NCBI RefSeq assembly: GCF_900637515.1
Contig: NZ_LR134375.1
Location: forward strand, 1,343,501-1,407,500
Length of the DNA: 64,000 nt
Reading direction: 5' to 3'
From: Veillonella dispar
GTDB lineage: Bacteria; Bacillota; Negativicutes; Veillonellales; Veillonellaceae
Shown: positions 41,017-50,745 of the stretch, piece by piece
Numbering within the stretch: position 1 is the first letter of the stretch
Layout: each line of letters begins with the position of its first letter
Made by a program: the position numbers and the translations under genes
The notes under the pieces: generated by a model
Database searches by the model: none
What the model saw: only the letters and a program-made list of their open reading frames with translations
What the model was told of the DNA's origin: nothing

Positions 41017-43134
41017 TCATTTATTCATCTTAAACATTGGTTGTAAACGCTCAATGACGGTCATCGATTCCTTGTGTTCTCGAGCAATAGCTTCTTTCAT
41101 AAGTTCCTCTTGAGCAGAAATTGGATGTTCTCTATCATTAATTTTACGATACGAGCCATCTGCTCTCATAATATGAGCTTTTAAGGTATCTTCTAAATAT
41201 AAATCTAAAATACCTTTAACGCGCTCCTTATGCCGTTTATCTTCAATAGGAATCATAAGTTCTACACGTTCATTTAAATTTCTCGGCATCCAGTCTGCAC
41301 TAGATAGGAATAGACTTTCATTCCCCCCATTATGGAAATAGAATAAACGATGATGTTCTAAGAAACGCCCTACGACGGAACGAACCGTTATATTATCACT
41401 AACACCTGCAATGCTAGGCCGTAGTGTACAGATACCACGAACGATAAGATCAATACGAACACCTGCAGCAGAAGCTTCATATAGTTTAGCAATGACTTCT
41501 TTATCGAGCAAGGAATTCATTTTGCCAATGATATATGCCTCTTCTCCCTGTTTTGCGAATTCGATTTCACGGTCAATCAATTCCATTATCTTTTCCCGCA
41601 AATTTAAAGGGGCTACAATAAATTTATTCCAAATTGGAGGATCGGAATAACCAGAAATTAAATTGAAGAAGCGAGATGCATCGTCGCCATATTCATCATT
41701 ACATGTGAATATGCCACAATCCGTATACATCCGTGCTGTCTTGCCATTATAGTTACCTGTAGCTAGGTGAACATAACGCCTAATACCCGCATCTTCCCTG
41801 CGAACAACCATGGTAATCTTGGAGTGAGTTTTAAGTCCTTTCAAGCCATAAATAACATGGCAGCCAGCCTTTTCTAGGCGGCGTGCCATATGAATATTAT
41901 TTTCTTCATCAAACCGTGCTTTAACCTCCATAAGTACGGTTACTTGCTTGCCATTATCAGCCGCTTTTATAAGCGATGCTATAATAGGCGAATCGCCACT
42001 GACGCGATATAATGTTTGTTTAATAGCCAATACATCTGGATCCGTAGCTGCTTGTGCTATAAATTGTTCTACCACCGCAAAAGACTCAAAGGGATGGTGA
42101 ACAAATAAGTCTTGCTTTCCAATAACAGAGAATAGACTTTCCCCTTCGTGCTCTACTAATTCACTAGGAAGTTTAGGTTCAAATGGAGCATAACGAAGAT
42201 GATCGAGACCTGGATAGTTGCAGAAATCAAAATACATACGACAATCAAGATGACCATCTATACGATATACGTCCTTTGGCTCTAATTCAACACTAGTGAG
42301 CACAAAGTCCAATAGATTATCCTTTACATCACCACAAACCTCTAATCGTACTGCATCACCACGACGTCGACGACGCAAAGATGCTTCTACCTCAGAAAGC
42401 AAATCTGTTGCTTCTTCTTCATCAATTTCTAAATCCGCATCACGAGTAATACGGAACACCATAAAATCTTCTATACCATAACCTTGGAAGAATTGAGTAG
42501 CATAATAGGTAATCACATCCTCCAAATATACAAAACGATGCTCTTTATTACTACGACTAGGTATTTCAATGATACGATTTAACACAGACGGAATTGGTAA
42601 GATTGCGATTTTATAATCTTTTGTACCATCTGGCAATACTTGAAAAATACGTATAATGGCATTGATGGTATGGTTTGTTAAAAATGGAAATGGGTGTCCA
42701 GAGTCAACGGCTAGAGGTGTTACAACAGGGTAGATATGTTCTTCAAAATAGTGACGTAACCAAGCCTTAGATTTCACATCTAACTGTTCTGGATAGGTAA
42801 AATAAAATCCATGAGATTCTAATTCAGACAATACATTCTTTAAATATGTACTTTGCATCGATACGAGGCGCTGTACAGACTCATCAATAGCCTTTAACTG
42901 TGCCTTAGCATCCATATGAGCCGCATCGTACTTAACAATGCCATTCACAACTTGATGACGTAATCCAGCCACACGAATCATAAAGAACTCATCTAAATTA
43001 GAGCTAGCAATAGCAATAAATCGAAGTCGTTCTAATAAAGGAGTATTAGTATCAATAGACTCTAATAAAACGCGCTGATTAAACTTTAACCAAGATAATT
43101 CACGGTTAAAATAATACTTTGCATTACTGAACAT
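41017..43134 (-). CDS. ppk1: Polyphosphate kinase 1
   Basis: Polymerises the terminal phosphate of ATP into polyphosphate, reversibly. 705 residues with the N domain (FNRELSWLKFNQRVL), the head domain, and two C-terminal catalytic domains holding the autophosphorylated His (KTHSKITMV) and DWMPRNLNERVELM. Length and all motifs are typical. Start after GGGGAGGGGATCGTC; it overlaps the preceding Ppx-like gene by 11 bp, so it belongs to one operon with two Ppx/GppA proteins, which make and break polyphosphate or (p)ppGpp. Confidence 0.96.
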   Translation of the reverse strand: MFSNAKYYFNRELSWLKFNQRVLLESIDTNTPLLERLRFIAIASSNLDEFFMIRVAGLRHQVVNGIVKYDAAHMDAKAQLKAIDESVQRLVSMQSTYLKNVLSELESHGFYFTYPEQLDVKSKAWLRHYFEEHIYPVVTPLAVDSGHPFPFLTNHTINAIIRIFQVLPDGTKDYKIAILPIPSVLNRIIEIPSRSNKEHRFVYLEDVITYYATQFFQGYGIEDFMVFRITRDADLEIDEEEATDLLSEVEASLRRRRRGDAVRLEVCGDVKDNLLDFVLTSVELEPKDVYRIDGHLDCRMYFDFCNYPGLDHLRYAPFEPKLPSELVEHEGESLFSVIGKQDLFVHHPFESFAVVEQFIAQAATDPDVLAIKQTLYRVSGDSPIIASLIKAADNGKQVTVLMEVKARFDEENNIHMARRLEKAGCHVIYGLKGLKTHSKITMVVRREDAGIRRYVHLATGNYNGKTARMYTDCGIFTCNDEYGDDASRFFNLISGYSDPPIWNKFIVAPLNLREKIMELIDREIEFAKQGEEAYIIGKMNSLLDKEVIAKLYEASAAGVRIDLIVRGICTLRPSIAGVSDNITVRSVVGRFLEHHRLFYFHNGGNESLFLSSADWMPRNLNERVELMIPIEDKRHKERVKGILDLYLEDTLKAHIMRADGSYRKINDREHPISAQEELMKEAIAREHKESMTVIERLQPMFKMNK

Positions 43135-44689
43135 GACGATCCCCTCCCCTTACTAGTACAATTTCCATACCAAATACCTCTGTAAAATATTCCGAATCAC
43201 GGTCAAAGGTCCACCATTCTAATGAAATATCCTCATTAGTACGACAGAATACATAAAGTACATTATCTCGTTCTTCTAATGTTACTTCAGAGATTTTTTG
43301 GTTACTACCTGCATCGAGTGCACAAGCAACCCGAATGATGGCTACCAGCTTGGTAACTTGAATTTTTTGTAATTCTGTTAATGCATTGAAATATGCGTCG
43401 TCATCATTTGGAGTTCCCTTGTAGTGGTAATACACAACATTAGCAACTACTTGTTTTTCTTCTTCTGAAAGGCCAAATATATCTGTCCCCATTACAATAT
43501 GATACGCATGCTCTCCATGATTTCGTAAATTAACGAACTTGCCTACAGAACAAAGAATGGCTGCAATACGACATAGATAGCCCCACCGTTCTGGTAAACC
43601 TTTATGTCGCAATGCTTTACAGAATAAGGAGCTAAATAGCTCTACCTCGGCATCATGAATTCGGTCTGTATGATATCTTGCAGCAACAGCACGCGCTAAC
43701 TGTGCATTTTGTTCACGCAATTGATACATAAACGGATTATTCTCGGTTTCCACACCGTAGAACCAACTAATGCCTTGAGAGAATGAAAAGCTACTGAAAA
43801 TTAATGATTTAGGCTCTATGGCCGTAATGATTTCATTAAATAAAATCATGGTAGGCATTAAAATATTGGCCTTATATTCAGGTAATTTATAACGATTCAT
43901 CAACTTGGTAGCTGTCACACCGTCAAAAGAATTGATAAGCCCTTTAAATCGTTCTGGCTCAATAGTAATAATGTCTTCTTTATTATTTTCTTGCCCCATT
44001 AAATGAGTCATATATTGCGCCTCATCACCAGATAAGACGATACTATTAATATTGAAAGTTTGTAATTCTTCACGAAGAGGGCCAATCATACGATGTAAGT
44101 ATTCTGTAATAGCCCTTGGGAATGATATGGAAGATCGTTGATTTCGATTAAATGACTCCATAACCCGTAAGGACCCACTATGCATATTGCGTTGGAACAA
44201 TAAATTCTCACCACGCCAAACCGTTAAGCCTACCCCACCAGATGTAATATCCAAGAATAATGTTGCCTTAGTAGGATCTGTCAGTTTATATTGATGCGTC
44301 ATCTTGTAATATAACAAAGCATATTTGTAATATACCTCTTTCGGCATATCGATGACCTCAACGCGCATCCCCGTTTGAATATAGATTTGATCTAGAATAC
44401 TACGACGATTAGCGGCTTCGCGTATTACGGTCGTACCATATAGTTTAGAACGACTCACGCCATAATCTGCCATTAATTGCTTATAACCTTTTAAAATATG
44501 ACAGATTTCTTCAATTGTTTTAAAGCTCAAGCGAGATGTTTGAAATAATTCTTCCCCAAAAGTTACCTCCCGCGCCGCATAATCTATAACACGTACATCA
44601 TCTATGCCTTTATATTCTAATATGGTAATACTCATGCTACTGGATCCCACATGTAGTACTGCATATCGTAATGTTTTTGGTAATGCCAT
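43124..44689 (-). CDS. Divergent Ppx/GppA-HD protein with eroded active-site motifs
   Basis: 521 residues with the same domain order as its upstream neighbour: two ASKHA halves, then an HD-like domain. Key motifs are changed: phosphate loop LHVGSSSMS replaces IDLGSNSVR; the second loop LDITSGGVGL replaces FDLGGASTEV; the region of the catalytic Glu reads MPKEVYYKY; and the HD pair is CS (AILCSVGK versus GLLHDIGK). It is therefore probably not a phosphatase. It may sense polyphosphate or a nucleotide, or regulate the adjacent enzymes. It abuts the canonical ppx (one shared base) and ppk1. Frame is intact, so it is kept. Confidence 0.75.
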   Translation of the reverse strand: MALPKTLRYAVLHVGSSSMSITILEYKGIDDVRVIDYAAREVTFGEELFQTSRLSFKTIEEICHILKGYKQLMADYGVSRSKLYGTTVIREAANRRSILDQIYIQTGMRVEVIDMPKEVYYKYALLYYKMTHQYKLTDPTKATLFLDITSGGVGLTVWRGENLLFQRNMHSGSLRVMESFNRNQRSSISFPRAITEYLHRMIGPLREELQTFNINSIVLSGDEAQYMTHLMGQENNKEDIITIEPERFKGLINSFDGVTATKLMNRYKLPEYKANILMPTMILFNEIITAIEPKSLIFSSFSFSQGISWFYGVETENNPFMYQLREQNAQLARAVAARYHTDRIHDAEVELFSSLFCKALRHKGLPERWGYLCRIAAILCSVGKFVNLRNHGEHAYHIVMGTDIFGLSEEEKQVVANVVYYHYKGTPNDDDAYFNALTELQKIQVTKLVAIIRVACALDAGSNQKISEVTLEERDNVLYVFCRTNEDISLEWWTFDRDSEYFTEVFGMEIVLVRGGDRHVQ

Positions 44690-46236
44690 TATGCCTCCTT
44701 ACGAGATTCATGCCATTCTATTTCTAAGGATTTCTCGAATTCTTTTTTAAATGATTTTGAAAGTTTTTCTACCGCCGTTCTAGTGACACTCACATCGCGT
44801 CCTTCTAAATAGAACACTTTTATGACTACACTAGTGTATTTAATATTTACCTCTAACTGTTTGATAAATTGTTCATGGCTTTCATCAAGAGCCTCTGCAA
44901 TCGCTAAAATAATAGAAAGCTTTTGACCTAATGAGCGTTGTTCTTGATCTAACAATTTACCATATAAGAAATTCTTATATTCCTTTGGCGTCAATCCATG
45001 AGAATTCATGACTAAGAATGCACTAAACGCCTGTTCAACATGAGAAATCCCATATAAATTACTATTGACGAGCATATAGCAGCCATGACGAGCATGACTA
45101 TAATAATTAACTCGTTTACCTATATCATGCAACAGTCCCGCTGCAATCAAACATCGTCTAAAATTCTTATCGGCCTTATGGAGTGGCTCTAATGCATCAT
45201 ATAAAGTAGTAGCTAATTTCGTAATATACTTAGCATGCACGAGCTCATGCTTTGTCATACCTAATAGTACATTCTCTGTAGAATGAACTAGAATATCATC
45301 GATTATAGAATTTCCGCCTAAATAGTACTCACCGTAATAATCGTAGAATAAACCTTCACGCAAACCACAACCGCCTACAACAAGGGTCTTAGCATTTACA
45401 TAGTTAAACAGCTCATCCACTATGGTGAGTCCTGCAATAATAATATCTGCACGTTCCGATGATAAGCCACTAATTTTTTTACGGGCCTCTAAGGATTTAC
45501 CTTTTACATCTTCTAAGATTTCGTGAAATCTATGATATGGTAACTCATAGTTATGTAGTTTCGTAATGGGATATGATAACTTACGTTGATCTATTTTTGC
45601 AATATTACGAGCTGTACCGCCAATACCTAATAGAGGAAGCTTCACATTATGAAGCCAATAATGTTCCTTAATGGTTTTCTTTACGGCCTTCGTCATTTTT
45701 TCTAGTTCTTTAGGGGTATACTCATCGCCCTTTTGATAGGTTCCAGTTAAGGTAAGTGCCCCTATAGGTAGACTAACAGCTTTCACAATATGTCGATTTT
45801 TTACTAGCGTTACCTCTGTACTAGCACCGCCTAAGTCAAAAATAATAAAATCTTTAAGGCCAATCGTGTTGATAACCCCAAGGAATCCAAGGCGCGCCTC
45901 TTCTTCACCAGCAATACATTCTAAATCTAGACCTGTTCGTTCTTTTACGGCTTTAATAAAAGCATCCCCATTTTTAGCTAGACGTACTGCAGCCGTAGCA
46001 ACAGCTTTTATGGTATCTACCTCCATAGCGTCAGCCATATGAACAAAGCCTTTTAAAGCACGCAGAGAGCGCTCCATTGCCTCATTTGTTAACTCATGAG
46101 TGCCCCACATATTTTCACTTAAGCGGACACTCTCTTTTTCTTGATATATGAGACGATAACTACCGGTCTTAGAAATCTCATAAATGACAAAACGAACGGA
46201 GTTGGATCCTAAATCTATAAATGCAATACGTTTCAT
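44689..46236 (-). CDS. ppx: Exopolyphosphatase / guanosine pentaphosphatase (Ppx/GppA with HD domain)
   Basis: Removes terminal phosphates from polyphosphate and/or converts pppGpp to ppGpp. 515 residues. N-terminal IDLGSNSVRFVIYE and FDLGGASTEVTLV are the phosphate loops, GEEEARLGF holds the catalytic Glu, and a C-terminal HD domain is intact (AAGLLHDIGKRVNYYSH). It leads the three-gene operon with a paralogue and ppk1, giving both synthesis and breakdown of polyphosphate. Which substrate is preferred cannot be told. Start after GAGGTTAGTAGC. Confidence 0.92.
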   Translation of the reverse strand: MKRIAFIDLGSNSVRFVIYEISKTGSYRLIYQEKESVRLSENMWGTHELTNEAMERSLRALKGFVHMADAMEVDTIKAVATAAVRLAKNGDAFIKAVKERTGLDLECIAGEEEARLGFLGVINTIGLKDFIIFDLGGASTEVTLVKNRHIVKAVSLPIGALTLTGTYQKGDEYTPKELEKMTKAVKKTIKEHYWLHNVKLPLLGIGGTARNIAKIDQRKLSYPITKLHNYELPYHRFHEILEDVKGKSLEARKKISGLSSERADIIIAGLTIVDELFNYVNAKTLVVGGCGLREGLFYDYYGEYYLGGNSIIDDILVHSTENVLLGMTKHELVHAKYITKLATTLYDALEPLHKADKNFRRCLIAAGLLHDIGKRVNYYSHARHGCYMLVNSNLYGISHVEQAFSAFLVMNSHGLTPKEYKNFLYGKLLDQEQRSLGQKLSIILAIAEALDESHEQFIKQLEVNIKYTSVVIKVFYLEGRDVSVTRTAVEKLSKSFKKEFEKSLEIEWHESRKEA

Positions 46237-46292
46237 GCTACTAACCTCGACTTACTATAGTTCAGTATGAATATACTTTAGTATACCATAGA

Positions 46293-46330
46293 AAAACGCG
46301 ATTCTCACCGCTAAGGGAGAATCGCGTTTT
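46293..46330 (-). terminator. Terminator downstream of tatD
   Basis: Perfect 14-bp stem AAAACGCGATTCTC around a 10-base loop, T-rich on both sides. It lies 100 bp past tatD and 57 bp before the start of ppx. Confidence 0.85.
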
Positions 46331-46430
46331 ATAATTGATGATTCTGAATAGATATCCTAAGAATTAGAACAATGTCATTAGACGTTTACAATATTTTATT
46401 TACCAGCATTTATGTTGACTAACATCAAAA

Positions 46431-47201
46431 TTATTCAATACCAAATACACGTTTACCATTATTATAGGTAATCTCACAAAACTCATCTACATTCATACCT
46501 TTTAGTCCAGCAATTTCCTCTGCTACAAACTGAGTCTTGCTTGGGTCATTGCGACGGCCTCTAAATGGTGGTGGTGTCAAATATGGGGAATCTGTTTCAA
46601 TAAGAATTCGATCTAACGGTACTTGTTTAGCTACTTCTTTAAGGTTTGTAGACTTAGGGAATACTACAGGGCCCGCAAAGGATATGTAGAAACCTAATTT
46701 AATAGCTTCTTTTGCCATTTCCCAGCTACCAGAGTAGCAGTGGAAAATGCCCCAATTATCCTTACCTTCATTGCGCAAGATATTCATAATATCGCCATGT
46801 GCATCGCGGTCATGAATGATAATTGGTAAATCTACTTCACGAGCAAGCTCTAATTGACGAATGAATACGCGTTTTTGTGTTTCACGGTCAGAAAAATCGT
46901 AGTAATAATCTAAGCCAATTTCACCGATTGCACGTACTTTATCATTATTAAGGGCTTGATCTTTATAGAACTCATAGTCTTCTTCTGTAAAATCTTTAGA
47001 CTCATGAGGATGTGTACCTACAGCGGCATATAAACAATCATACTGTTCCGCCAAAGCTAGTCCTGATTCAACAGTACCTCGGTCGACCCCTGGAATCATA
47101 ATATATTCTACGCCTGCATCAAAGCAAGCTTGTAACATCTCATCACGGTCGTTATCAAAACGACCGTCATTTACATGAGCATGTGAATCAAAGAGCTTCA
47201 T
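46431..47201 (-). CDS. tatD: TatD family metal-dependent deoxyribonuclease
   Basis: A TIM-barrel metallohydrolase of 256 residues; family members act as 3'-5' exonucleases on DNA or in RNA/protein quality control. It begins MKLFDSHAHVNDGRFD with the metal His-x-His, and keeps VGTHPH, GEIGLDYYY (metal Glu), IIHDRDAH, FHCYSG and ETDSPYLTPPPFRG with the final metal Asp. Translation starts inside the metG stop (one shared base), as in the metG-tatD pair of Bacillus. Confidence 0.94.
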   Translation of the reverse strand: MKLFDSHAHVNDGRFDNDRDEMLQACFDAGVEYIMIPGVDRGTVESGLALAEQYDCLYAAVGTHPHESKDFTEEDYEFYKDQALNNDKVRAIGEIGLDYYYDFSDRETQKRVFIRQLELAREVDLPIIIHDRDAHGDIMNILRNEGKDNWGIFHCYSGSWEMAKEAIKLGFYISFAGPVVFPKSTNLKEVAKQVPLDRILIETDSPYLTPPPFRGRRNDPSKTQFVAEEIAGLKGMNVDEFCEITYNNGKRVFGIE

Positions 47202-49147
47202 TATTTAACCACACTTCCTGCTGGTAAAGATTCGATATTTGTTACTTCTAAATGTTCTTCCCAATCAGATGCGGACAAAATCATACCATAAGACTCAATG
47301 CCCATCATCTTTTTAGGAGCCAAGTTAGCCAAGTAAATTACCTTTTTACCAACCATAGCTTCTGGTTCATAATATTGAGAAATACCGCTTAATACCGTGC
47401 GTTCTTCAACACCGATATCCAATACAAATTTCAATAATTTCTTGGACTTAGGAACCATTTCACAGCTTACAACTTTTGCTACACGAAGATCTAATTTTTC
47501 AAAATCATCGTACGTAATATTTTCTTTTAATGGTGGAATATTAGATGTGTCTACAGCTTCTTCAATCTTCTCTTCCACAACAACTTCTACCATTTCAGGA
47601 ATTTCAAAACGTGGATAAATAGGATCACCTTTTACAACTTTTGTACCTGTTGGAATTAAGCCCCAGACTTTTGCATCCTCAAGAGTAGCATCTGTAAAGC
47701 CTACAAGTCCTAATTGGTCCCAGATTTTGGGAGCACCTACAGGGATGACAGGGCTTACTATAATTGCAATGATACGCAATGCTTCTGCCAAGTGATACAT
47801 AGCAGATTGCAAGCGCGCTTTATCATGAGCATCTTCAGATTTAGCCAATACCCAAGGCATTGTTTCATCAATGTATTTATTCATGCGACCAATAAAGGCC
47901 CATACGGATTTAATCGCTTTATTAAGCTCCATATTTTCCATAGCCGCTTCAAAATCTTTTGCAGTTTGAACGGCTAATGTGGATACATCACGATCCAAAT
48001 CGTCCATATCATCGCATTTTGTAATCACACCACCATGGTATTTTTCAATCATCGCAATGGTACGGTTCAACAAATTACCTAAGTCATTAGATAAGTCCGC
48101 ATTGATTTTTGTAACAAAGTTAGGCAATGTAAAGTTACCATCATTACCGAGCGTAATTTCACTCAATAAATAATAACGCAAGGAATCTGCCCCATATGTA
48201 TCGATCAATGGAATAGGATCGATAACATTACCTAAGGATTTACTCATTTTAGTGCCGTCAACAATCATCCAACCGTGGCCAAATACCTTTTTAGGTAATG
48301 GCAATTCAAGACTCATGAGCATCATAGGCCAAATAATTGTATGGAAACGTACGATTTCCTTACCTACTAAGTGAAGATCTGCTGGCCAGTATTTTTTGTA
48401 TAATTCGCCATCCCCATCAAATGGAGAGAGTGCACTAATATAGTTCACTAATGCATCGAACCAAACATATACAACATGTTTAGGATCGAATGGTACCTTG
48501 ATCCCCCAGTCAAAGGATGTACGAGAAACAGCCAAGTCTTCAAGACCTTGTTTTACAAATTGAATCATCTCGTTACAACGAGATTCAGGTTGAATAAAAT
48601 CAGGGTTTTCTTCGATAAATTTCAACCATTGATCTGTATATTTAGCGAGTTTAAAGAAGTAGCTTTCCTCTTTAACCTTCTCTACAGGTCGGCCACAATC
48701 TGGACATGTATGATTTTCACCAAGTTTTTGCTCAGTCCAGAATGTTTCGCACGGTGTACAGTACCAACCTTCATATTCAGCCTTGTAAATATCGCCTTTT
48801 TCATAAGCTTTTGTAAAGAGTTCTTGCACTACCTTTTCATGACGTTTTTCAGTAGTACGAAGGAAGTCATCGTTAGAGATATGCATCTTTTCCCATAATG
48901 CCTTAAAGCCATTTACGATATTCGTAGTGTATTCAAGAGGTGTAATACCTTGCGCTTCTGCAGCACGTTGAATTTTTTGACCATGTTCATCAGAACCAGT
49001 CAAGAAACGTACATCATAACCAGCCAAACGCTTGAATCGAGCGATTGTATCAGCTACAGATGTACAATACGTATGTCCAATGTGCAACTTAGCACTTGGA
49101 TAATAAATTGGTGTCGTAATATAATACGTTTTTTTTGTGTCTCCCAT
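47201..49147 (-). CDS. metG: Methionyl-tRNA synthetase with C-terminal tRNA-binding domain
   Basis: Charges tRNA(Met). 648 residues: HIGH motif as KLHIGHTYCT near the N terminus, a zinc knuckle (CTPCETFWTEQKL...CPDCGRP), the WFDALVNYISAL region and KMSKS. From about residue 545 comes an EMAP/Trbp111-type OB domain (YDDFEKLDLRVAKVVSCE) that binds tRNA. A Glu/Val/Ala-rich linker joins it. Start after GGAGGCTCATC; stop overlaps tatD by one base. Confidence 0.97.
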   Translation of the reverse strand: MGDTKKTYYITTPIYYPSAKLHIGHTYCTSVADTIARFKRLAGYDVRFLTGSDEHGQKIQRAAEAQGITPLEYTTNIVNGFKALWEKMHISNDDFLRTTEKRHEKVVQELFTKAYEKGDIYKAEYEGWYCTPCETFWTEQKLGENHTCPDCGRPVEKVKEESYFFKLAKYTDQWLKFIEENPDFIQPESRCNEMIQFVKQGLEDLAVSRTSFDWGIKVPFDPKHVVYVWFDALVNYISALSPFDGDGELYKKYWPADLHLVGKEIVRFHTIIWPMMLMSLELPLPKKVFGHGWMIVDGTKMSKSLGNVIDPIPLIDTYGADSLRYYLLSEITLGNDGNFTLPNFVTKINADLSNDLGNLLNRTIAMIEKYHGGVITKCDDMDDLDRDVSTLAVQTAKDFEAAMENMELNKAIKSVWAFIGRMNKYIDETMPWVLAKSEDAHDKARLQSAMYHLAEALRIIAIIVSPVIPVGAPKIWDQLGLVGFTDATLEDAKVWGLIPTGTKVVKGDPIYPRFEIPEMVEVVVEEKIEEAVDTSNIPPLKENITYDDFEKLDLRVAKVVSCEMVPKSKKLLKFVLDIGVEERTVLSGISQYYEPEAMVGKKVIYLANLAPKKMMGIESYGMILSASDWEEHLEVTNIESLPAGSVVK

Positions 49148-49181
49148 GATGAGCCTCCTTCTAACCTTCGAATGGGAAGGT

Positions 49182-50030
49182 TTAACATTCTACAATATTA
49201 TATACATCCCGGCGGGAAACGTTAAAACGCTTTGCCACCTGGCGAATTGCTTCTTTTTTAGGTATCCCTGTTTCTACAAGGGCTTGTACAGCATCTACAT
49301 ACGATACTGGTTCATCCGAAACAGCACTAGCATCAGACTCTACTGTATCAGCACCACCTACAATGAGGACGAATTCCCCTTTATACGTGAGCTGTTCCAA
49401 ATCATTTACAAGGCTCTCTAAATCGGTGCGCACAAAGGTTTCAAACTTCTTTGTCAATTCTCTTGCCACCGTGATAGATCGATTGCCAAAGGCTTCATAC
49501 ATATCTTGTAAGACCTCTTGCAAACGATGAGGTGCTTCATAAAACATCAAGGTTCCCGTTACTTGTGAAAGTCGCTGTAGTTCTTCAACCCGATGTTTGC
49601 CCCGTTTAGGTAAGAATCCGGCAAAAGCAAAGGATTTAGTATCTAAGCCTGATGCAATAAGCGCTGTTAATGCCGCATTAGCACCTGGCAGTGGTACCAC
49701 CGTTATACCTGCTTCAATCGCTTTTATTACTAGGTCAGCCCCTGGATCAGATATAGCCGGCATGCCTGCATCACTAACGCAAGCAATAGACTGTCCTTCT
49801 AACAAAAGCTCTATAATATAAGCACCTTTTTCGTCCTTATTATGTTCATGATAAGAAATCAAAGGCTTCTTAATGTCAAAATGTTTTAATAATATGCCTG
49901 TATGGCGTGTATCTTCGGCAGCGATAGCATCTACTTCACCTAAGATACGAACTGCCCGATAGGTCATATCTTCTAAATTACCTATCGGTGTAGGCACTAA
50001 ATATAAGATGCCCCATTCGTTATCGTTCAT
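49182..50030 (-). CDS. rsmI: 16S rRNA (cytidine1402-2'-O)-methyltransferase
   Basis: Methylates the ribose of C1402 in the decoding centre. A tetrapyrrole-methylase fold of 282 residues with YLVPTPIGNLEDMTYRA, SDAGMPAISDPG and a Gly-rich PLPGANAAL loop. The frame extends to 50072, but ATG 50030 lies 12 bp after AGGAGG and begins MNDNEWGILYLVP; it overlaps the upstream methylase gene by 11 bp. In Bacillus the orthologue (yabC) has the same neighbours. Confidence 0.95.
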   Translation of the reverse strand: MNDNEWGILYLVPTPIGNLEDMTYRAVRILGEVDAIAAEDTRHTGILLKHFDIKKPLISYHEHNKDEKGAYIIELLLEGQSIACVSDAGMPAISDPGADLVIKAIEAGITVVPLPGANAALTALIASGLDTKSFAFAGFLPKRGKHRVEELQRLSQVTGTLMFYEAPHRLQEVLQDMYEAFGNRSITVARELTKKFETFVRTDLESLVNDLEQLTYKGEFVLIVGGADTVESDASAVSDEPVSYVDAVQALVETGIPKKEAIRQVAKRFNVSRRDVYNIVEC

Positions 50031-50745
50031 ACCAAGAGGACACCTCCTTTGTGTACACATTAGGCTTTTCATAAACGATTAGTGGTGGCTCTAACACAAG
50101 ACCAGCCTGACCTTGATAGAGAGCCTCTATTAGTACAAGTTTCGCAGGTTTATCTATCATACCGTGAATAAAGCGAATTCGCTTAGCTTGAAAGTTAGCT
50201 ATTTCCAGTTCATGCAGCACATATTGTAAGCGACTAGCACTATAAATCATCCACAAGCGCCCTTTGCACTTAATAAAAGATTGTACAGCCTTCAAAACAT
50301 CTTCTAATGTGGTATGTTCATCATGCAGTGCTACAGCCCGCTCTTCAGATGTAGGCTTTGCCCCACTTTCACAATCATAAAAAGGAGGATTTACAATAAC
50401 ACCATCAATGGGTTTATCTTGTACATCGCGGTACGACATGTGCCGATAATCGCCACATACCATAGTTACCACATCTTGTTTGTGATTATGCGCTACACTG
50501 CGCTGAGCTAACTCGATAAGAGTTTTATTAATATCAATGCCCGTTATATGGCCTGCCCCTAAGGACGTACCTATGAGCGGCATAACACCTGTTCCCGTAC
50601 CAAGGTCAACATAGGAATGCCGACCATTGAACTGGCAAAAGTGAATGAGTGCAATGGCATCAAAGGAAAAGCGAAACATATCCGTGCGCTGATAAATCTG
50701 TAAGCCATCTATAATTAAATCATCAAGTCGTTCTTGATCATTCAT
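50020..50745 (-). CDS. TrmN6-like tRNA (adenine-N6)-methyltransferase (YabB family)
   Basis: 241-residue SAM-dependent N6-adenine methylase resembling tRNA1(Val) (adenine37-N6)-methyltransferase. SAM motif I is VDLGTGTGVMPLIG and the catalytic motif is NPPFYDC. It corresponds to Bacillus yabB by position between ricT and rsmI. It overlaps ricT by 8 bp and rsmI by 11 bp, so the three are tightly coupled. The actual nucleotide target here is not known. Confidence 0.85.
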   Translation of the reverse strand: MNDQERLDDLIIDGLQIYQRTDMFRFSFDAIALIHFCQFNGRHSYVDLGTGTGVMPLIGTSLGAGHITGIDINKTLIELAQRSVAHNHKQDVVTMVCGDYRHMSYRDVQDKPIDGVIVNPPFYDCESGAKPTSEERAVALHDEHTTLEDVLKAVQSFIKCKGRLWMIYSASRLQYVLHELEIANFQAKRIRFIHGMIDKPAKLVLIEALYQGQAGLVLEPPLIVYEKPNVYTKEVSSWYER

